DNA of 15,263 bases from Oscillospiraceae bacterium (GTDB lineage Bacteria > Bacillota > Clostridia > Oscillospirales > Oscillospiraceae). The notes beneath the pieces are model-generated. The model was not told where the DNA came from. It saw only the letters and a list, made by a program, of their open reading frames with translations, and did no database searches. The DNA lies in contig JAEETR010000146.1 of NCBI GenBank assembly GCA_016286595.1, positions 1-15,263 on the forward strand. Reading direction: 5' to 3'. Position numbers and translations under genes: made by a program. Positions 5,885 to 13,005 of this stretch are shown piece by piece (position 1 is the first letter of the stretch; each line of letters opens with the position of its first letter).

Positions 5885-6949
5885 TTATCGTTTTTTTGAC
5901 AGATATTCCTCCGCGCTGCGCAGCAGAGCCCTGTCGTCGTCGTAGGTGACGAGTCCGCAGGCCTCGTCAAAAGGCAGCCAGCGCATCCCGGCGACCTCCT
6001 CGGGCTGGGGCCTTTCCGTGCCGGACACGGGCTCCGCGGCGAAGTAGACCACCTTTTTCAGCGTAAGCGGAGCGGGGGAGAACTCCTCTTCCTCCCTGAA
6101 GCCGGTGTCAAGGCGGACGGTGAGTCCCGTCTCCTCCCGTATCTCCCGCACGGCGCACTCCTCCTCCGTCTCTCCGGCCTCCACGTGGCCCTTCGGGAAG
6201 GCCCAGTGACCTGCCAGATGCTGGATGAGGAGATATTCCCTGACCCCGTCCCTGACACGGCATACGACCGCGCCGCAGGACTTCTCGTGCCGCAGGGTGC
6301 CGGGAACCTCTATGATGGTGCCGATATCCGTCAGCGGAAGTCCCGGGAAGTCCTTTACACGAAGACCCCGGGCGTGGATGAACCGCCTTATGCGCTGTGC
6401 GTCCGGGTGGCTTTCCAGACCGCCGTTGAAGACCATCTCGTCCCCGACGCGTCCGCAGGCACCGCCGATGAAGCCCGTGTCGTAACCGGGCAGAGCCACG
6501 CGGCCCGGAGATATCTTCAGCACTTCTATATCCTTCACGCCTGACAGCGCGGCGGCGATGCCCTCGTCGGCGGTGATGAGGGCGCCGTCGTCGATAACGG
6601 CGCAGGAGCATTTGGCGTAGCCCTGGCGCACGTCGATGAAAGTTCTGCCGCCGGAGGCCTTTATGATCTCAGGCGCAGTCACGTCCCGGCGGTGGATAAC
6701 GTATCGGCCCATGACCACGGCGCACATGGCGGCGTGGCCGGGGTAGTCCCCGGGCAGGAAACGGCTCGTGAACACCGCCGGATCCGAGGGCTTCGCCCCC
6801 AGCTTGCACATGCGAAGGTCCGGGTGCAGGGCGACGGCACTGTCCACGCCCGGCAGGGCGGTGGAGACGGTGATCACGTCGTACCCCCGCGATCTGAGAT
6901 ATTCGACCGCCTGAGCATGGGCCAGGCAGGAGATATATATTACGCTCAT
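5885..6949 (-). CDS. DUF6873-like (GME-fold) domain fused to a Nudix hydrolase
   Basis: This 354-residue protein has two parts. Residues about 1-215 resemble the clostridial DUF6873 family, which is assigned the guanidino-group-modifying enzyme fold; recognisable stretches are RTFIDVRQGYAKCSCAVID (103-121), ITADEGIAAAL (125-135) and GFIGGACGRVGDEMVFNGG (159-177). Residues about 222-354 are a complete Nudix domain. Its box runs from Gly254 to Leu276 with Glu260, Arg268, Glu269, Glu272, Glu273 and Gly275 all in place, preceded by HWAFPKG as in Ap4A-hydrolase-like Nudix proteins. It would hydrolyse a nucleoside diphosphate derivative; the substrate is not known. The start at 6949 follows GGAGGGG; the open frame to 7093 adds Phe-rich sequence with no family resemblance. 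The Nudix call is secure; the N-terminal family call is from memory of conserved motifs. Confidence 0.82.
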   Translation of the reverse strand: MSVIYISCLAHAQAVEYLRSRGYDVITVSTALPGVDSAVALHPDLRMCKLGAKPSDPAVFTSRFLPGDYPGHAAMCAVVMGRYVIHRRDVTAPEIIKASGGRTFIDVRQGYAKCSCAVIDDGALITADEGIAAALSGVKDIEVLKISPGRVALPGYDTGFIGGACGRVGDEMVFNGGLESHPDAQRIRRFIHARGLRVKDFPGLPLTDIGTIIEVPGTLRHEKSCGAVVCRVRDGVREYLLIQHLAGHWAFPKGHVEAGETEEECAVREIREETGLTVRLDTGFREEEEFSPAPLTLKKVVYFAAEPVSGTERPQPEEVAGMRWLPFDEACGLVTYDDDRALLRSAEEYLSKKR

Positions 6950-6980
6950 AGCCCCTCCGAAAAAACGTACAGATGGAAAA

Positions 6981-7009
6981 AGGGTAAACGCTTTTGCCTT
7001 TTCTGTCAA
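6981..7009 (-). promoter_or_regulatory. Possible promoter of the DUF6873-Nudix gene
   Basis: On the minus strand a perfect -35 TTGACA (7004-7009) is followed after 17 bases by TACCCT (6981-6986), a poor -10 match. It lies 32 bases upstream of the start codon and faces away from the VOC gene promoter. Confidence 0.45.
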
Positions 7010-7049
7010 GGGAGACAGCGGCGGGAAAAACCTCCGAAAAAGAAAAATG

Positions 7050-7078
7050 TTGACATACAGTCCCCGCAAAGGGATAAT
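7050..7078 (+). promoter_or_regulatory. Promoter of the VOC family gene
   Basis: TTGACA (7050-7055), a 17-base spacer and GATAAT (7073-7078) form a near-consensus sigma-A promoter. Transcription would start near 7085, leaving a leader of about 40 bases. The position excludes the earlier ATG at 7108 only weakly; the ribosome site decides the start. Confidence 0.82.
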
Positions 7079-7109
7079 GGTCACGAAGGGCATTGCCCAT
7101 ATAAATCAT

Positions 7110-7114
7110 GGAGG
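7110..7114 (+). promoter_or_regulatory. Ribosome binding site that fixes the VOC gene start
   Basis: GGAGG here is 8 bases before ATG 7123. The upstream in-frame ATG at 7108 overlaps this site and has no site of its own, so 7123 is the real start. Confidence 0.85.
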
Positions 7115-7122
7115 TGCTTATC

Positions 7123-7530
7123 ATGGCAAAACTCATCAAGGGAGTACATCACATCAATCTCAGAGCGGTGGGTACCGAGGGCTTTGAGAAGGCGGTCAGT
7201 TTCTATCGTGATATCCTCGGCATGGAGGTCGTACGCACCTGGGGCACCGATGAGCGCCCGGGCATAATGCTCAACACCGGCGACGCCGTCATGGAGATCA
7301 ACGGCGGCGCGAAGGAGATGCAGCCCGTGGGCGGCGCCATTCCCCACTTCGCCCTGGCTACCGACGACGTGGACGCCTGCATCGAGGCCGTGAGAGCCGC
7401 GGGATATCAGGTTACCATAGAGCCCAGGGATTTTGCCTTCGCCAACTGCTCCACGCCGGATTACAACATCCGCATGGGCTTCTGCATCGGCCCCTGCAAC
7501 GAGACCATCGAGTTTTTCTGCGAGAAATAA
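7123..7530 (+). CDS. VOC (glyoxalase/bleomycin resistance) superfamily protein
   Basis: This 135-residue single-domain protein is built from two paired beta-alpha-beta-beta-beta modules, as in glyoxalase I-type enzymes. All four positions expected for metal ligands are occupied: His10 (VHHINLRAV), Glu58 (AVMEIN), His75 (IPHFALA) and Glu130 (ETIEFF). The first module also carries the SFYRDILGMEVVR segment common to the superfamily. It is probably a cytosolic metal-dependent lyase, isomerase or dioxygenase-like enzyme, but the superfamily covers many reactions and the substrate cannot be named. It is monocistronic: its own strong promoter lies upstream and an intrinsic terminator follows its stop. 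It is transcribed divergently from the Nudix fusion, with 173 bases between the two start codons. Calling it lactoylglutathione lyase would be over-specific. Confidence 0.88.
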   Translation: MAKLIKGVHHINLRAVGTEGFEKAVSFYRDILGMEVVRTWGTDERPGIMLNTGDAVMEINGGAKEMQPVGGAIPHFALATDDVDACIEAVRAAGYQVTIEPRDFAFANCSTPDYNIRMGFCIGPCNETIEFFCEK

Positions 7531-7543
7531 GACTGACGCATCG

Positions 7544-7581
7544 ATAATGGCGGCGCCTTTCCGGCGCTGCCATTATTTTTT
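7544..7581 (+). terminator. Intrinsic terminator of the VOC gene
   Basis: A 12-bp stem (AATGGCGGCGCC at 7546-7557 with GGCGCTGCCATT at 7563-7574, one G-U pair) with loop TTTCC is followed by ATTTTTT. The stem can be extended by two A-T pairs outward. It begins 13 bases after the stop codon. Confidence 0.92.
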
Positions 7582-7602
7582 GTCGAAAAAAGCAAAGTGC
7601 TG

Positions 7603-7631
7603 TGGAAATCCGTCGTATCTTGTGGTATCAT
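7603..7631 (+). promoter_or_regulatory. Possible promoter of the SLH deacetylase gene
   Basis: TGGAAA (7603-7608), a 17-base spacer and TATCAT (7626-7631) give a moderate match. It is the best candidate between the preceding terminator and the ribosome site AAGGAGG at 7655-7661. A transcription start has not been shown. Confidence 0.35.
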
Positions 7632-7666
7632 TACTGTGTATTTGCTTTTATCACAAGGAGGCACGG

Positions 7667-9379
7667 ATGATGAGTCGTTTTTCTTCAAAACGGACGATCA
7701 CGCTCATTGTTACCCTTGCCATGCTCATAACGCTGGTACCCGCCGTATCGTCTGTTAAGGCGTCGGCGGCCGATTCAAAGCTGGTGGCGCTGACGTTTGA
7801 CGACGGCCCCAGCACCTACACCCCGGCCCTGCTGGACGTGCTGGACAAGTACGAGGGCGTAAAAGTCACCTTCTTTATCCAGGGAGTAAACGCCAAGCGC
7901 TATCAGGACACGTTGAAGAGGGAGTGGGAGTCAGGCCATCAGATAGCCAACCACACCTGGGACCATCCCACCCTTTCCACCCAGTCCGACGCCAAGGTGA
8001 AAAGCGAGATAGCCGACTGCGAGGCTTATCTGGACATGGCCACCGGCGGGGGAGTGGATTATATCCTGCGCCCGCCCTACGGAGATTTCAGCTCCCGGGT
8101 GGCGTCGCTCATAAGCACGCCCGCCATAATATGGTCCGTTGACCCGGAGGACTGGAAGTATAACGAGGCCTCCCGGGACGCCCAGTTCATCATCTCCCAC
8201 GTCCACGACGGCGCCATAGTCCTGTGCCACGACGTGAAATCCTCCAGCCCCGCCTGTACCGACATCGTGGTCAGGACCCTTCTGGAGGAGGGATACGAGT
8301 TCGTGACGGTGAACGAGCTGTTCCGCCGCCGGGGCGTGGCCATGGAGGCCGGAGTGAAGTATTATAGCTGCCGTCCCACCGGCACTCAGCTGGGCCCAGT
8401 GTCCGAGCCCGTGATAACCGAGGAGCCTTCCGCGGGAGGAAAGCTCATAACCATCACCGCCGACGAGGGTGCGAGGATATACTATACCCTTGACGGCACC
8501 GAGCCCGGCCAGTTCTCCGATACATACACCGGCCCCTTCACCGTGTATGGGGAGGTGACGGTGAAGGCTGTGGCCGCGTTCAACTACAACGGTTCCCGCT
8601 CCGGGGTAAAGACGGAGCATTTCTCCGTGTTCCGGTGCCTTGAGCCCACCATAACCGGCGGCGGGGCGCTGCCGGACGTGACCGGCCAGGAGGGCAGCAC
8701 GGTGCGCTATACTCTCGACGGCACCATGCCCACCGAGTCCTCCCCGGTATGGACCGGCTCCGAGACCGTCAGCCCCGGCACCGTGGTGACGGCGGCGGCG
8801 TTTATCGAGGGGTGGCTGCCCAGCGAACCGGTGGAGTTCTACTATTCCCCCTCCGGTCAGGTATATACGGACGTGATGCCCGGCGACTGGTACGCCGACA
8901 CGGTGGACCAGGCAGTAATATCCGGGCTATTCGACAAGACCGGCGACTTTATGTTCTCACCCGCCGGCCGGCTGGAGAGATGGGAACTGATCCAGGCTCT
9001 TTACAGGACCGTGGGCGAGCCTTCGGTGACTTCAGCCAACCCATACTCCGACGTGACCGATGACGCGCCGTACTTGAACGCCCTTATCTGGGCCAGCGAA
9101 CGGGGCATCGCCATGGGCTACGGCGACGGACGCTTCGGCCCGGAGGACGGCCTCTCCAGAGACGGCCTTATGAAGATACTCGACAGATTCCTGGTGTCCA
9201 TCGGGCGGCAGTCCGCCCAGGAGGCGGACGCTGTCATAGCCTCGGCCGGGAATGAGGACGGCGCCATTCCGGCCACCAGAGCCGAGGCCGCCGCCATGCT
9301 GCTGCGGTTCATGGATATCTACGGCGTGGGCCGGATCATCCTGAGCATGCACCGGGTCCTGGCTTTCCGATACAAGTAA
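7667..9379 (+). CDS. Secreted polysaccharide deacetylase with chitobiase-C-like and SLH domains
   Basis: This 570-residue surface protein has a signal peptide (about 1-35, cleavage near ASA-AD). A NodB deacetylase domain (about 38-222) follows with Asp45 and Asp46 in TFDDGP (43-48), His96 and His100 in HTWDH, RPPYGD (135-140), DPEDW (159-163) and LCHD (186-189). Thus all the motifs of the metal-dependent carbohydrate esterase 4 family are intact. Two repeats of the CHB_HEX_C type follow (about 247-320 and 326-393), each with a YTLDGT core. The C-terminus has SLH repeats at about 399-448 and 458-509 plus a shortened third at about 520-550. It likely removes N-acetyl groups from peptidoglycan or another surface glycan while held at the wall. 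AAGGAGG at 7655-7661 supports ATG 7667 or 7670; the open frame from 7433 runs through the previous gene. It is monocistronic with its own terminator. Confidence 0.92.
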   Translation: MMSRFSSKRTITLIVTLAMLITLVPAVSSVKASAADSKLVALTFDDGPSTYTPALLDVLDKYEGVKVTFFIQGVNAKRYQDTLKREWESGHQIANHTWDHPTLSTQSDAKVKSEIADCEAYLDMATGGGVDYILRPPYGDFSSRVASLISTPAIIWSVDPEDWKYNEASRDAQFIISHVHDGAIVLCHDVKSSSPACTDIVVRTLLEEGYEFVTVNELFRRRGVAMEAGVKYYSCRPTGTQLGPVSEPVITEEPSAGGKLITITADEGARIYYTLDGTEPGQFSDTYTGPFTVYGEVTVKAVAAFNYNGSRSGVKTEHFSVFRCLEPTITGGGALPDVTGQEGSTVRYTLDGTMPTESSPVWTGSETVSPGTVVTAAAFIEGWLPSEPVEFYYSPSGQVYTDVMPGDWYADTVDQAVISGLFDKTGDFMFSPAGRLERWELIQALYRTVGEPSVTSANPYSDVTDDAPYLNALIWASERGIAMGYGDGRFGPEDGLSRDGLMKILDRFLVSIGRQSAQEADAVIASAGNEDGAIPATRAEAAAMLLRFMDIYGVGRIILSMHRVLAFRYK

Positions 9380-9386
9380 AAAACCG

Positions 9387-9424
9387 CGCCGGACGCCATT
9401 GGCGTCCGGCGTTTTCCCTTTTTT
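9387..9424 (+). terminator. Intrinsic terminator after the SLH deacetylase gene
   Basis: A perfect 11-bp stem (CGCCGGACGCC at 9387-9397 with GGCGTCCGGCG at 9401-9411) and a 3-base loop are followed by TTTTCCCTTTTTT. It starts 8 bases after the stop codon. Confidence 0.93.
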
Positions 9425-9435
9425 GCAATAAGGTA

Positions 9436-9464
9436 TTTCCAAAATCGCCTATCCGTGGTAAAAT
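9436..9464 (+). promoter_or_regulatory. Likely promoter of the ktrBA operon
   Basis: TTTCCA (9436-9441), a 17-base spacer and TAAAAT (9459-9464) lie 51 bases before ktrB. The -10 is good (5 of 6) and the -35 moderate (4 of 6). The leader of about 45 bases is too short for a cyclic-di-AMP riboswitch. Confidence 0.55.
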
Positions 9465-9515
9465 CACGGTGCCGGTTTTTGCCGGGCAAGCATTTATGGC
9501 AGGGGCTGCTTTAAG

Positions 9516-10832
9516 ATGAAGTACAAGATATCACGCCTGCAGATAATCGCTTCGGGCTTTCTTATCATAATACTGACGGGCACGCTGCTGCTGATGACGC
9601 CTATTGCGTCCCACAGCCGCGTATCCTTTACGCAGGCGTTCTTCACCGCCACCTCCGCGTCGTGCGTGACGGGTCTCGTGGTGGTGGACAGCGCCGTGAC
9701 GTGGACTCTGTTCGGGCAGGTCGTCATTCTCATAATGATCCAGGTGGGCGGTCTGGGCTTCATGACCATCGCCACCATATTCTACGGGATCCTGCGCCGC
9801 AAGGTGGGACTTCGGGAGAGAGAGGTCATAGTGGACGGTCTCAACGCATCCCACGTGGGCGGCATCATGGGCATGACGCGCCTGGTGCTGGCCGGTTCCT
9901 TTACACTGGAACTGACGGGGGCGCTGCTGCTGTCCATCCGCTTCGTGCCTCTGCTGGGCTTCTGGAAGGGCCTGTGGTACAGCCTTTTCCACGCCGTGTC
10001 CGCATACTGCAACGCGGGCTTTGACCTGATGGGCACAGTCAGCGGCGAGTACTCCTCGCTTATGATGTTCGCCGGGGACTGGCTGGTGAACGCGGTGGTG
10101 ATCGGACTTGTCATCATCGGCGGCATAGGCTTTTTCGTCTGGGACGACGTGCTTAAGAAGCACTTCAGATTCCGGCGCTACGCGCTGCACACGAAGATAG
10201 TCGTCTTCGTTACGGCTATGCTCATAATCGTCCCGGGGCTGACCTTCTTCTTCATGGAGAGGAGCGGCGCGCCCCTGGGTCAGCGGGTGCTTGAGGCCTT
10301 GTTCGACGCCGTCACCCCGAGAACGGCGGGCTTCAATACCAGCGACACGGCGGCGCTGTCTCAGGGCGGGAAACTGCTGACGATAATGCTTATGTTCGTG
10401 GGCGGCAGCCCCGGCTCCACCGCCGGCGGCGTCAAGACCACCACGGTGGCGGTGCTCATCCTCTACGCCTACACGCAGATGCGCCACCTGCGCTCCACCC
10501 ACGTTTTCGGGAGAAGACTGCCGGACGGCACCCTCGAAAAGGCCACCACGGTATTCTTCGTAAATCTCATCCTGGCGCTGATGGGCACGCTCATCATCTG
10601 CTCCATCCAGCCCCTTGCCCTGACGGACGTGCTGTTCGAGACCTTCTCCGCCATCGGCACCGTGGGAATGTCCACCGGCATCACCAGGGACCTTCTGCCG
10701 CTGTCGCGGTACGTGATAATATTCCTGATGTTCTGCGGCAGGGTAGGCAGCGTATCCTTCGCCCTGGCGCTGTTCGAAAAGCGGGCCAATCCTGCGGTCA
10801 CCTATCCGCCGGAAGACGTCACGATCGGTTGA
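9516..10832 (+). CDS. ktrB: Potassium uptake channel-like subunit KtrB
   Basis: This is the membrane subunit of a Ktr potassium (often Na+-stimulated) uptake system, 438 residues, the usual KtrB length and clearly shorter than TrkH. It has the four membrane-pore-membrane repeats of the superfamily. The filter glycines are Gly53 (CVTGL), Gly168 (CNAGFD), Gly272 (RTAGFNT) and Gly384 (GTVGMSTG). The intramembrane gating loop of the third repeat is visible as GGSPGSTAGGVKTTT (296-310). ATG 9516 is preceded by a moderate AGGGG about 10 bases away. It is followed after 18 bases by ktrA, so the channel and its regulator are co-transcribed, in the order ktrB-ktrA. KtrB works as a dimer under an octameric KtrA ring in characterised systems. 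Nothing is truncated or missing. Confidence 0.93.
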   Translation: MKYKISRLQIIASGFLIIILTGTLLLMTPIASHSRVSFTQAFFTATSASCVTGLVVVDSAVTWTLFGQVVILIMIQVGGLGFMTIATIFYGILRRKVGLREREVIVDGLNASHVGGIMGMTRLVLAGSFTLELTGALLLSIRFVPLLGFWKGLWYSLFHAVSAYCNAGFDLMGTVSGEYSSLMMFAGDWLVNAVVIGLVIIGGIGFFVWDDVLKKHFRFRRYALHTKIVVFVTAMLIIVPGLTFFFMERSGAPLGQRVLEALFDAVTPRTAGFNTSDTAALSQGGKLLTIMLMFVGGSPGSTAGGVKTTTVAVLILYAYTQMRHLRSTHVFGRRLPDGTLEKATTVFFVNLILALMGTLIICSIQPLALTDVLFETFSAIGTVGMSTGITRDLLPLSRYVIIFLMFCGRVGSVSFALALFEKRANPAVTYPPEDVTIG

Positions 10833-10850
10833 TCCGAAAGGAGAATTGCA

Positions 10851-11495
10851 ATGAAGACTTTTCTGATAATCGGCATGGGAGCTTTCGGCCATCATCTGTG
10901 CCGGGCGCTGTCCGAGCAGAAGTGCGAGATAATGATCGCGGATATAGATTCCGACACGCTGGAAGATCTTCTGCCCCTGGTGGTCAGCGCCAAGGTTGGC
11001 GACTGCACCAAGGAGGAGGTGCTGCGCTCCTTCGGCATACCCGATTTCGACGCGTGCTTCGTGTGCCTGGGCAACAACTTCCTGGAGAGCCTGCAGATAA
11101 TAAGCTCCCTGAAAGAGCTGGGGGCCCGCCGGGTCGTGGCGAAGGTGGACGAGCTGGTGCAGCAGAAATTCCTGCTGCGCAACGGCGCCGACGAGGTGAT
11201 ACTGCCCGACAAGGACGAGGCCGTGCGCCTGGCCGTCAGCGAGTGCACCGACAGCATGTTCGACTACATCTCACTGTCAAAGGACTTCGCCATCATCGAG
11301 ATAGAGCCGCCCCGCGAGTGGATCGGCAAATCCATCGCCGAACTGCAGATCCGCCCCAGGTACAACCTCAGCGTACTGGCCACCAAGGTCGGGGAGGAGA
11401 TGTTCCCCATGCCCGGCGCGGATTACGTGTTCAAAAAAGGCGACCACATCATGGTCATGGGCCGCCGGGACGCCCTGAGGGCCGTGGCGAAATAA
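10851..11495 (+). CDS. ktrA: Potassium uptake regulatory subunit KtrA (single RCK)
   Basis: This cytosolic 214-residue RCK protein gates KtrB in response to bound nucleotide. The N-terminal Rossmann half (about 1-130) shows GMGAFG (8-13), Asp31 at the end of the second strand for ribose contact, GDCT (50-53) and FVCLGNN (70-76). The C-terminal RCK_C half (about 135-214) ends in KKGDHIMVMGRRDAL. In other Firmicutes this half binds cyclic-di-AMP; that is family knowledge and not readable here. The start ATG has AAAGGAG with 7-base spacing. The length and single RCK unit distinguish it from the double-length TrkA encoded on the opposite strand downstream. A bidirectional terminator follows its stop codon. 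Confidence 0.93.
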   Translation: MKTFLIIGMGAFGHHLCRALSEQKCEIMIADIDSDTLEDLLPLVVSAKVGDCTKEEVLRSFGIPDFDACFVCLGNNFLESLQIISSLKELGARRVVAKVDELVQQKFLLRNGADEVILPDKDEAVRLAVSECTDSMFDYISLSKDFAIIEIEPPREWIGKSIAELQIRPRYNLSVLATKVGEEMFPMPGADYVFKKGDHIMVMGRRDALRAVAK

Positions 11496-11501
11496 AAAAG
11501 G

Positions 11502-11540
11502 AAAAAAAGAGCGGGAGGACGTCGTCCTCCCGCTTTTTAT
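11502..11540. terminator. Bidirectional terminator between ktrA and trkH
   Basis: The perfect inverted repeat AGCGGGAGGACG / CGTCCTCCCGCT (11510-11521 and 11523-11534) folds as a stem of at least 10 bp with a small loop. It has an A-run before it and a T-run after it, so it gives a GC stem plus U-tract in both directions. It serves the converging ktrBA and trkAH transcripts. Confidence 0.93.
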
Positions 11541-11549
11541 ATCCGGTTT

Positions 11550-12989
11550 TCAGTTCTTGCGCCAGGTGGACGGGCTGAAGAACACCAGCGCGGGGAATAT
11601 CTCCAGTCTGCCCATCAGCATGCACAGACTCAGCAGTATCTTGGACCACCAGGTAAGGAACGCGTAGTTGCAGGTGGGGCCCACCGCCGCGAGACCGGGG
11701 CCTACGTTGCCGATGTTGGCGGCCACAGCGGAGATGGCCGTGGTCAGGTCCACGTTGTCAAGGCAGATGATAAGCGTGCTGATGAGGGTTATGACCATGT
11801 ACGCCGCGAAAAAGCGCATCACGCTGCGCAGCGTCTTCTCGTCAACCGCCTTGCCGTCCATTCTTATAACGAACACGGCGTTGGGATGGATTATCTGCCG
11901 CACCTCCCGCACGATGGATTTGAAGACCATCAGCACCCTGGAGCACTTTATTGCGCCGCCGGTGGAGCCGGCGCTGGCGCCGATGAACATCAGCAGGAGA
12001 AGCAGCGTCTTTGAGAACTGGGGCCAGGTGTCGAAGTCCGCGGTGACGAAGCCGGTGGTGGTGATTATGGACGAGGTGGCGAAGAAGGCGTTGCGGATGC
12101 TTTCCCATATATCGGGATACATGTGCATGATATTCAGCGTTATCATGGCCGTGACGGCAGCGATGACGCACAGGTAGAACTTCAGCTCCTCGCTGGCCAG
12201 CGCCGCCCGGAACTTTTTGGTCAGGATAAGGAAGTAAACGGTGAAGTTTATGCCGAAGAACATCATGAATATGCCGATTATCACCTCCGCGGCGGGGTTG
12301 TTGAAGGCAGCGATGCTGGCGTTCATGGCGGAAAATCCGCCGGTGCCCGCGGTGGAGAAGGCGGTGGTGAAGGCGTTGAAAAGGTCCATGCCCGTGAAGA
12401 GAAGGCACACGACCTCCAGAAGCATGATGCCGGTATAGATGGCGTAGAGTATCTTTGAAGAGTCGGAAAGCCTCGGCACCAGCTTGCCCACCTCGGGGCC
12501 GGGTATCTCGGCCCGCATCAGGTGCTGCTGCCGGTCCTTGGACGAGGGCAGCAGGGCGTTGGCCAGCACAAGTATGCCCATGCCCCCGATAAAGTGGGTG
12601 AAGCTCCGCCAGAACAGAACGCCCTTCGGCACAGCCTCTATGTCCGTGAGAATGGTGGCTCCCGTGGTGGTGAAGCCTGACACAGTCTCAAAGAAACAGT
12701 CGACATAGCTGGGCACCAGCCCCGTGAAGAAGAGGGGCAGCGCGCCGAAGGCGGACAGCACCAGCCAGATGAGGAACACCGTCACGTACCCGTCACGGGC
12801 GAAGAAGTGGCTCGTTTTGGGTTTTGCCCGGGATGCGGGGTAGCCCGCGGCCAGCATTATCGCCATGGCCAGCAGCAGGGGAACGGGGCTTTCCCGGAAC
12901 AGCAGCGCCGTGACTATCGACGGCAGCAGCGCCGCCGCCTCCACCAGCAGCACGGTGCCGGTGGTTTTTATTATCAGCCTGTAATTCAT
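11550..12989 (-). CDS. trkH: Potassium uptake channel-like subunit TrkH
   Basis: This 479-residue membrane protein of the TrkH/TrkG family carries the two extra N-terminal helices that KtrB lacks. Pore segments are visible as SGFTTTGATIL (104-114), STAGTGGFSAMN (212-223), ITTTGFVTAD (309-318) and ANIGNVGPGL (424-433). The intramembrane loop GASAGSTGGAIKCSR (337-351) precedes the fourth repeat, and the protein ends in the family-typical MGRLEIFPALVFF. It forms the K+ pathway of a Trk system with the RCK protein TrkA, whose gene ends 16 bases upstream. The ribosome site is modest (an ACAGGAT close to the ATG), so translation may be coupled to trkA. All four filter glycines are kept. It is clearly not a duplicate of the nearby KtrB, from which it differs throughout. 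Confidence 0.94.
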   Translation of the reverse strand: MNYRLIIKTTGTVLLVEAAALLPSIVTALLFRESPVPLLLAMAIMLAAGYPASRAKPKTSHFFARDGYVTVFLIWLVLSAFGALPLFFTGLVPSYVDCFFETVSGFTTTGATILTDIEAVPKGVLFWRSFTHFIGGMGILVLANALLPSSKDRQQHLMRAEIPGPEVGKLVPRLSDSSKILYAIYTGIMLLEVVCLLFTGMDLFNAFTTAFSTAGTGGFSAMNASIAAFNNPAAEVIIGIFMMFFGINFTVYFLILTKKFRAALASEELKFYLCVIAAVTAMITLNIMHMYPDIWESIRNAFFATSSIITTTGFVTADFDTWPQFSKTLLLLLMFIGASAGSTGGAIKCSRVLMVFKSIVREVRQIIHPNAVFVIRMDGKAVDEKTLRSVMRFFAAYMVITLISTLIICLDNVDLTTAISAVAANIGNVGPGLAAVGPTCNYAFLTWWSKILLSLCMLMGRLEIFPALVFFSPSTWRKN

Positions 12990-13005
12990 ATCCTGTCCCG
13001 CCGCC

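Noticed and set aside
7031..7041. Second copy of the CCTCCGAAAAA element that forms the Nudix gene ribosome site (first copy 6954-6964)
   Set aside because: On the minus strand this reads TTTTTCGGAGG, but no start codon follows at a useful distance and no short gene is supported, so it is probably chance in A-rich intergenic DNA.
6950..7093. N-terminal extension of the Nudix fusion frame
   Set aside because: The added residues are Phe/Leu-rich without family match, the frame covers the opposing VOC promoter, and GGAGGGG directly precedes the ATG at 6949.
7433..7666. N-terminal extension of the SLH deacetylase frame
   Set aside because: It runs through the end of the VOC gene and its terminator, whereas ATG 7667 has AAGGAGG and begins a proper signal peptide.
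9465..9515. Cyclic-di-AMP riboswitch ahead of ktrBA
   Set aside because: Such riboswitches need well over 100 bases of leader; only about 45 lie between the promoter and ktrB, and the trkA leader is also too short.
9531..10895. 454-codon minus-strand open frame opposite ktrB
   Set aside because: Charged, His- and Gln-rich low-complexity translation, no ribosome site, fully antisense to KtrB with all four filter glycines.
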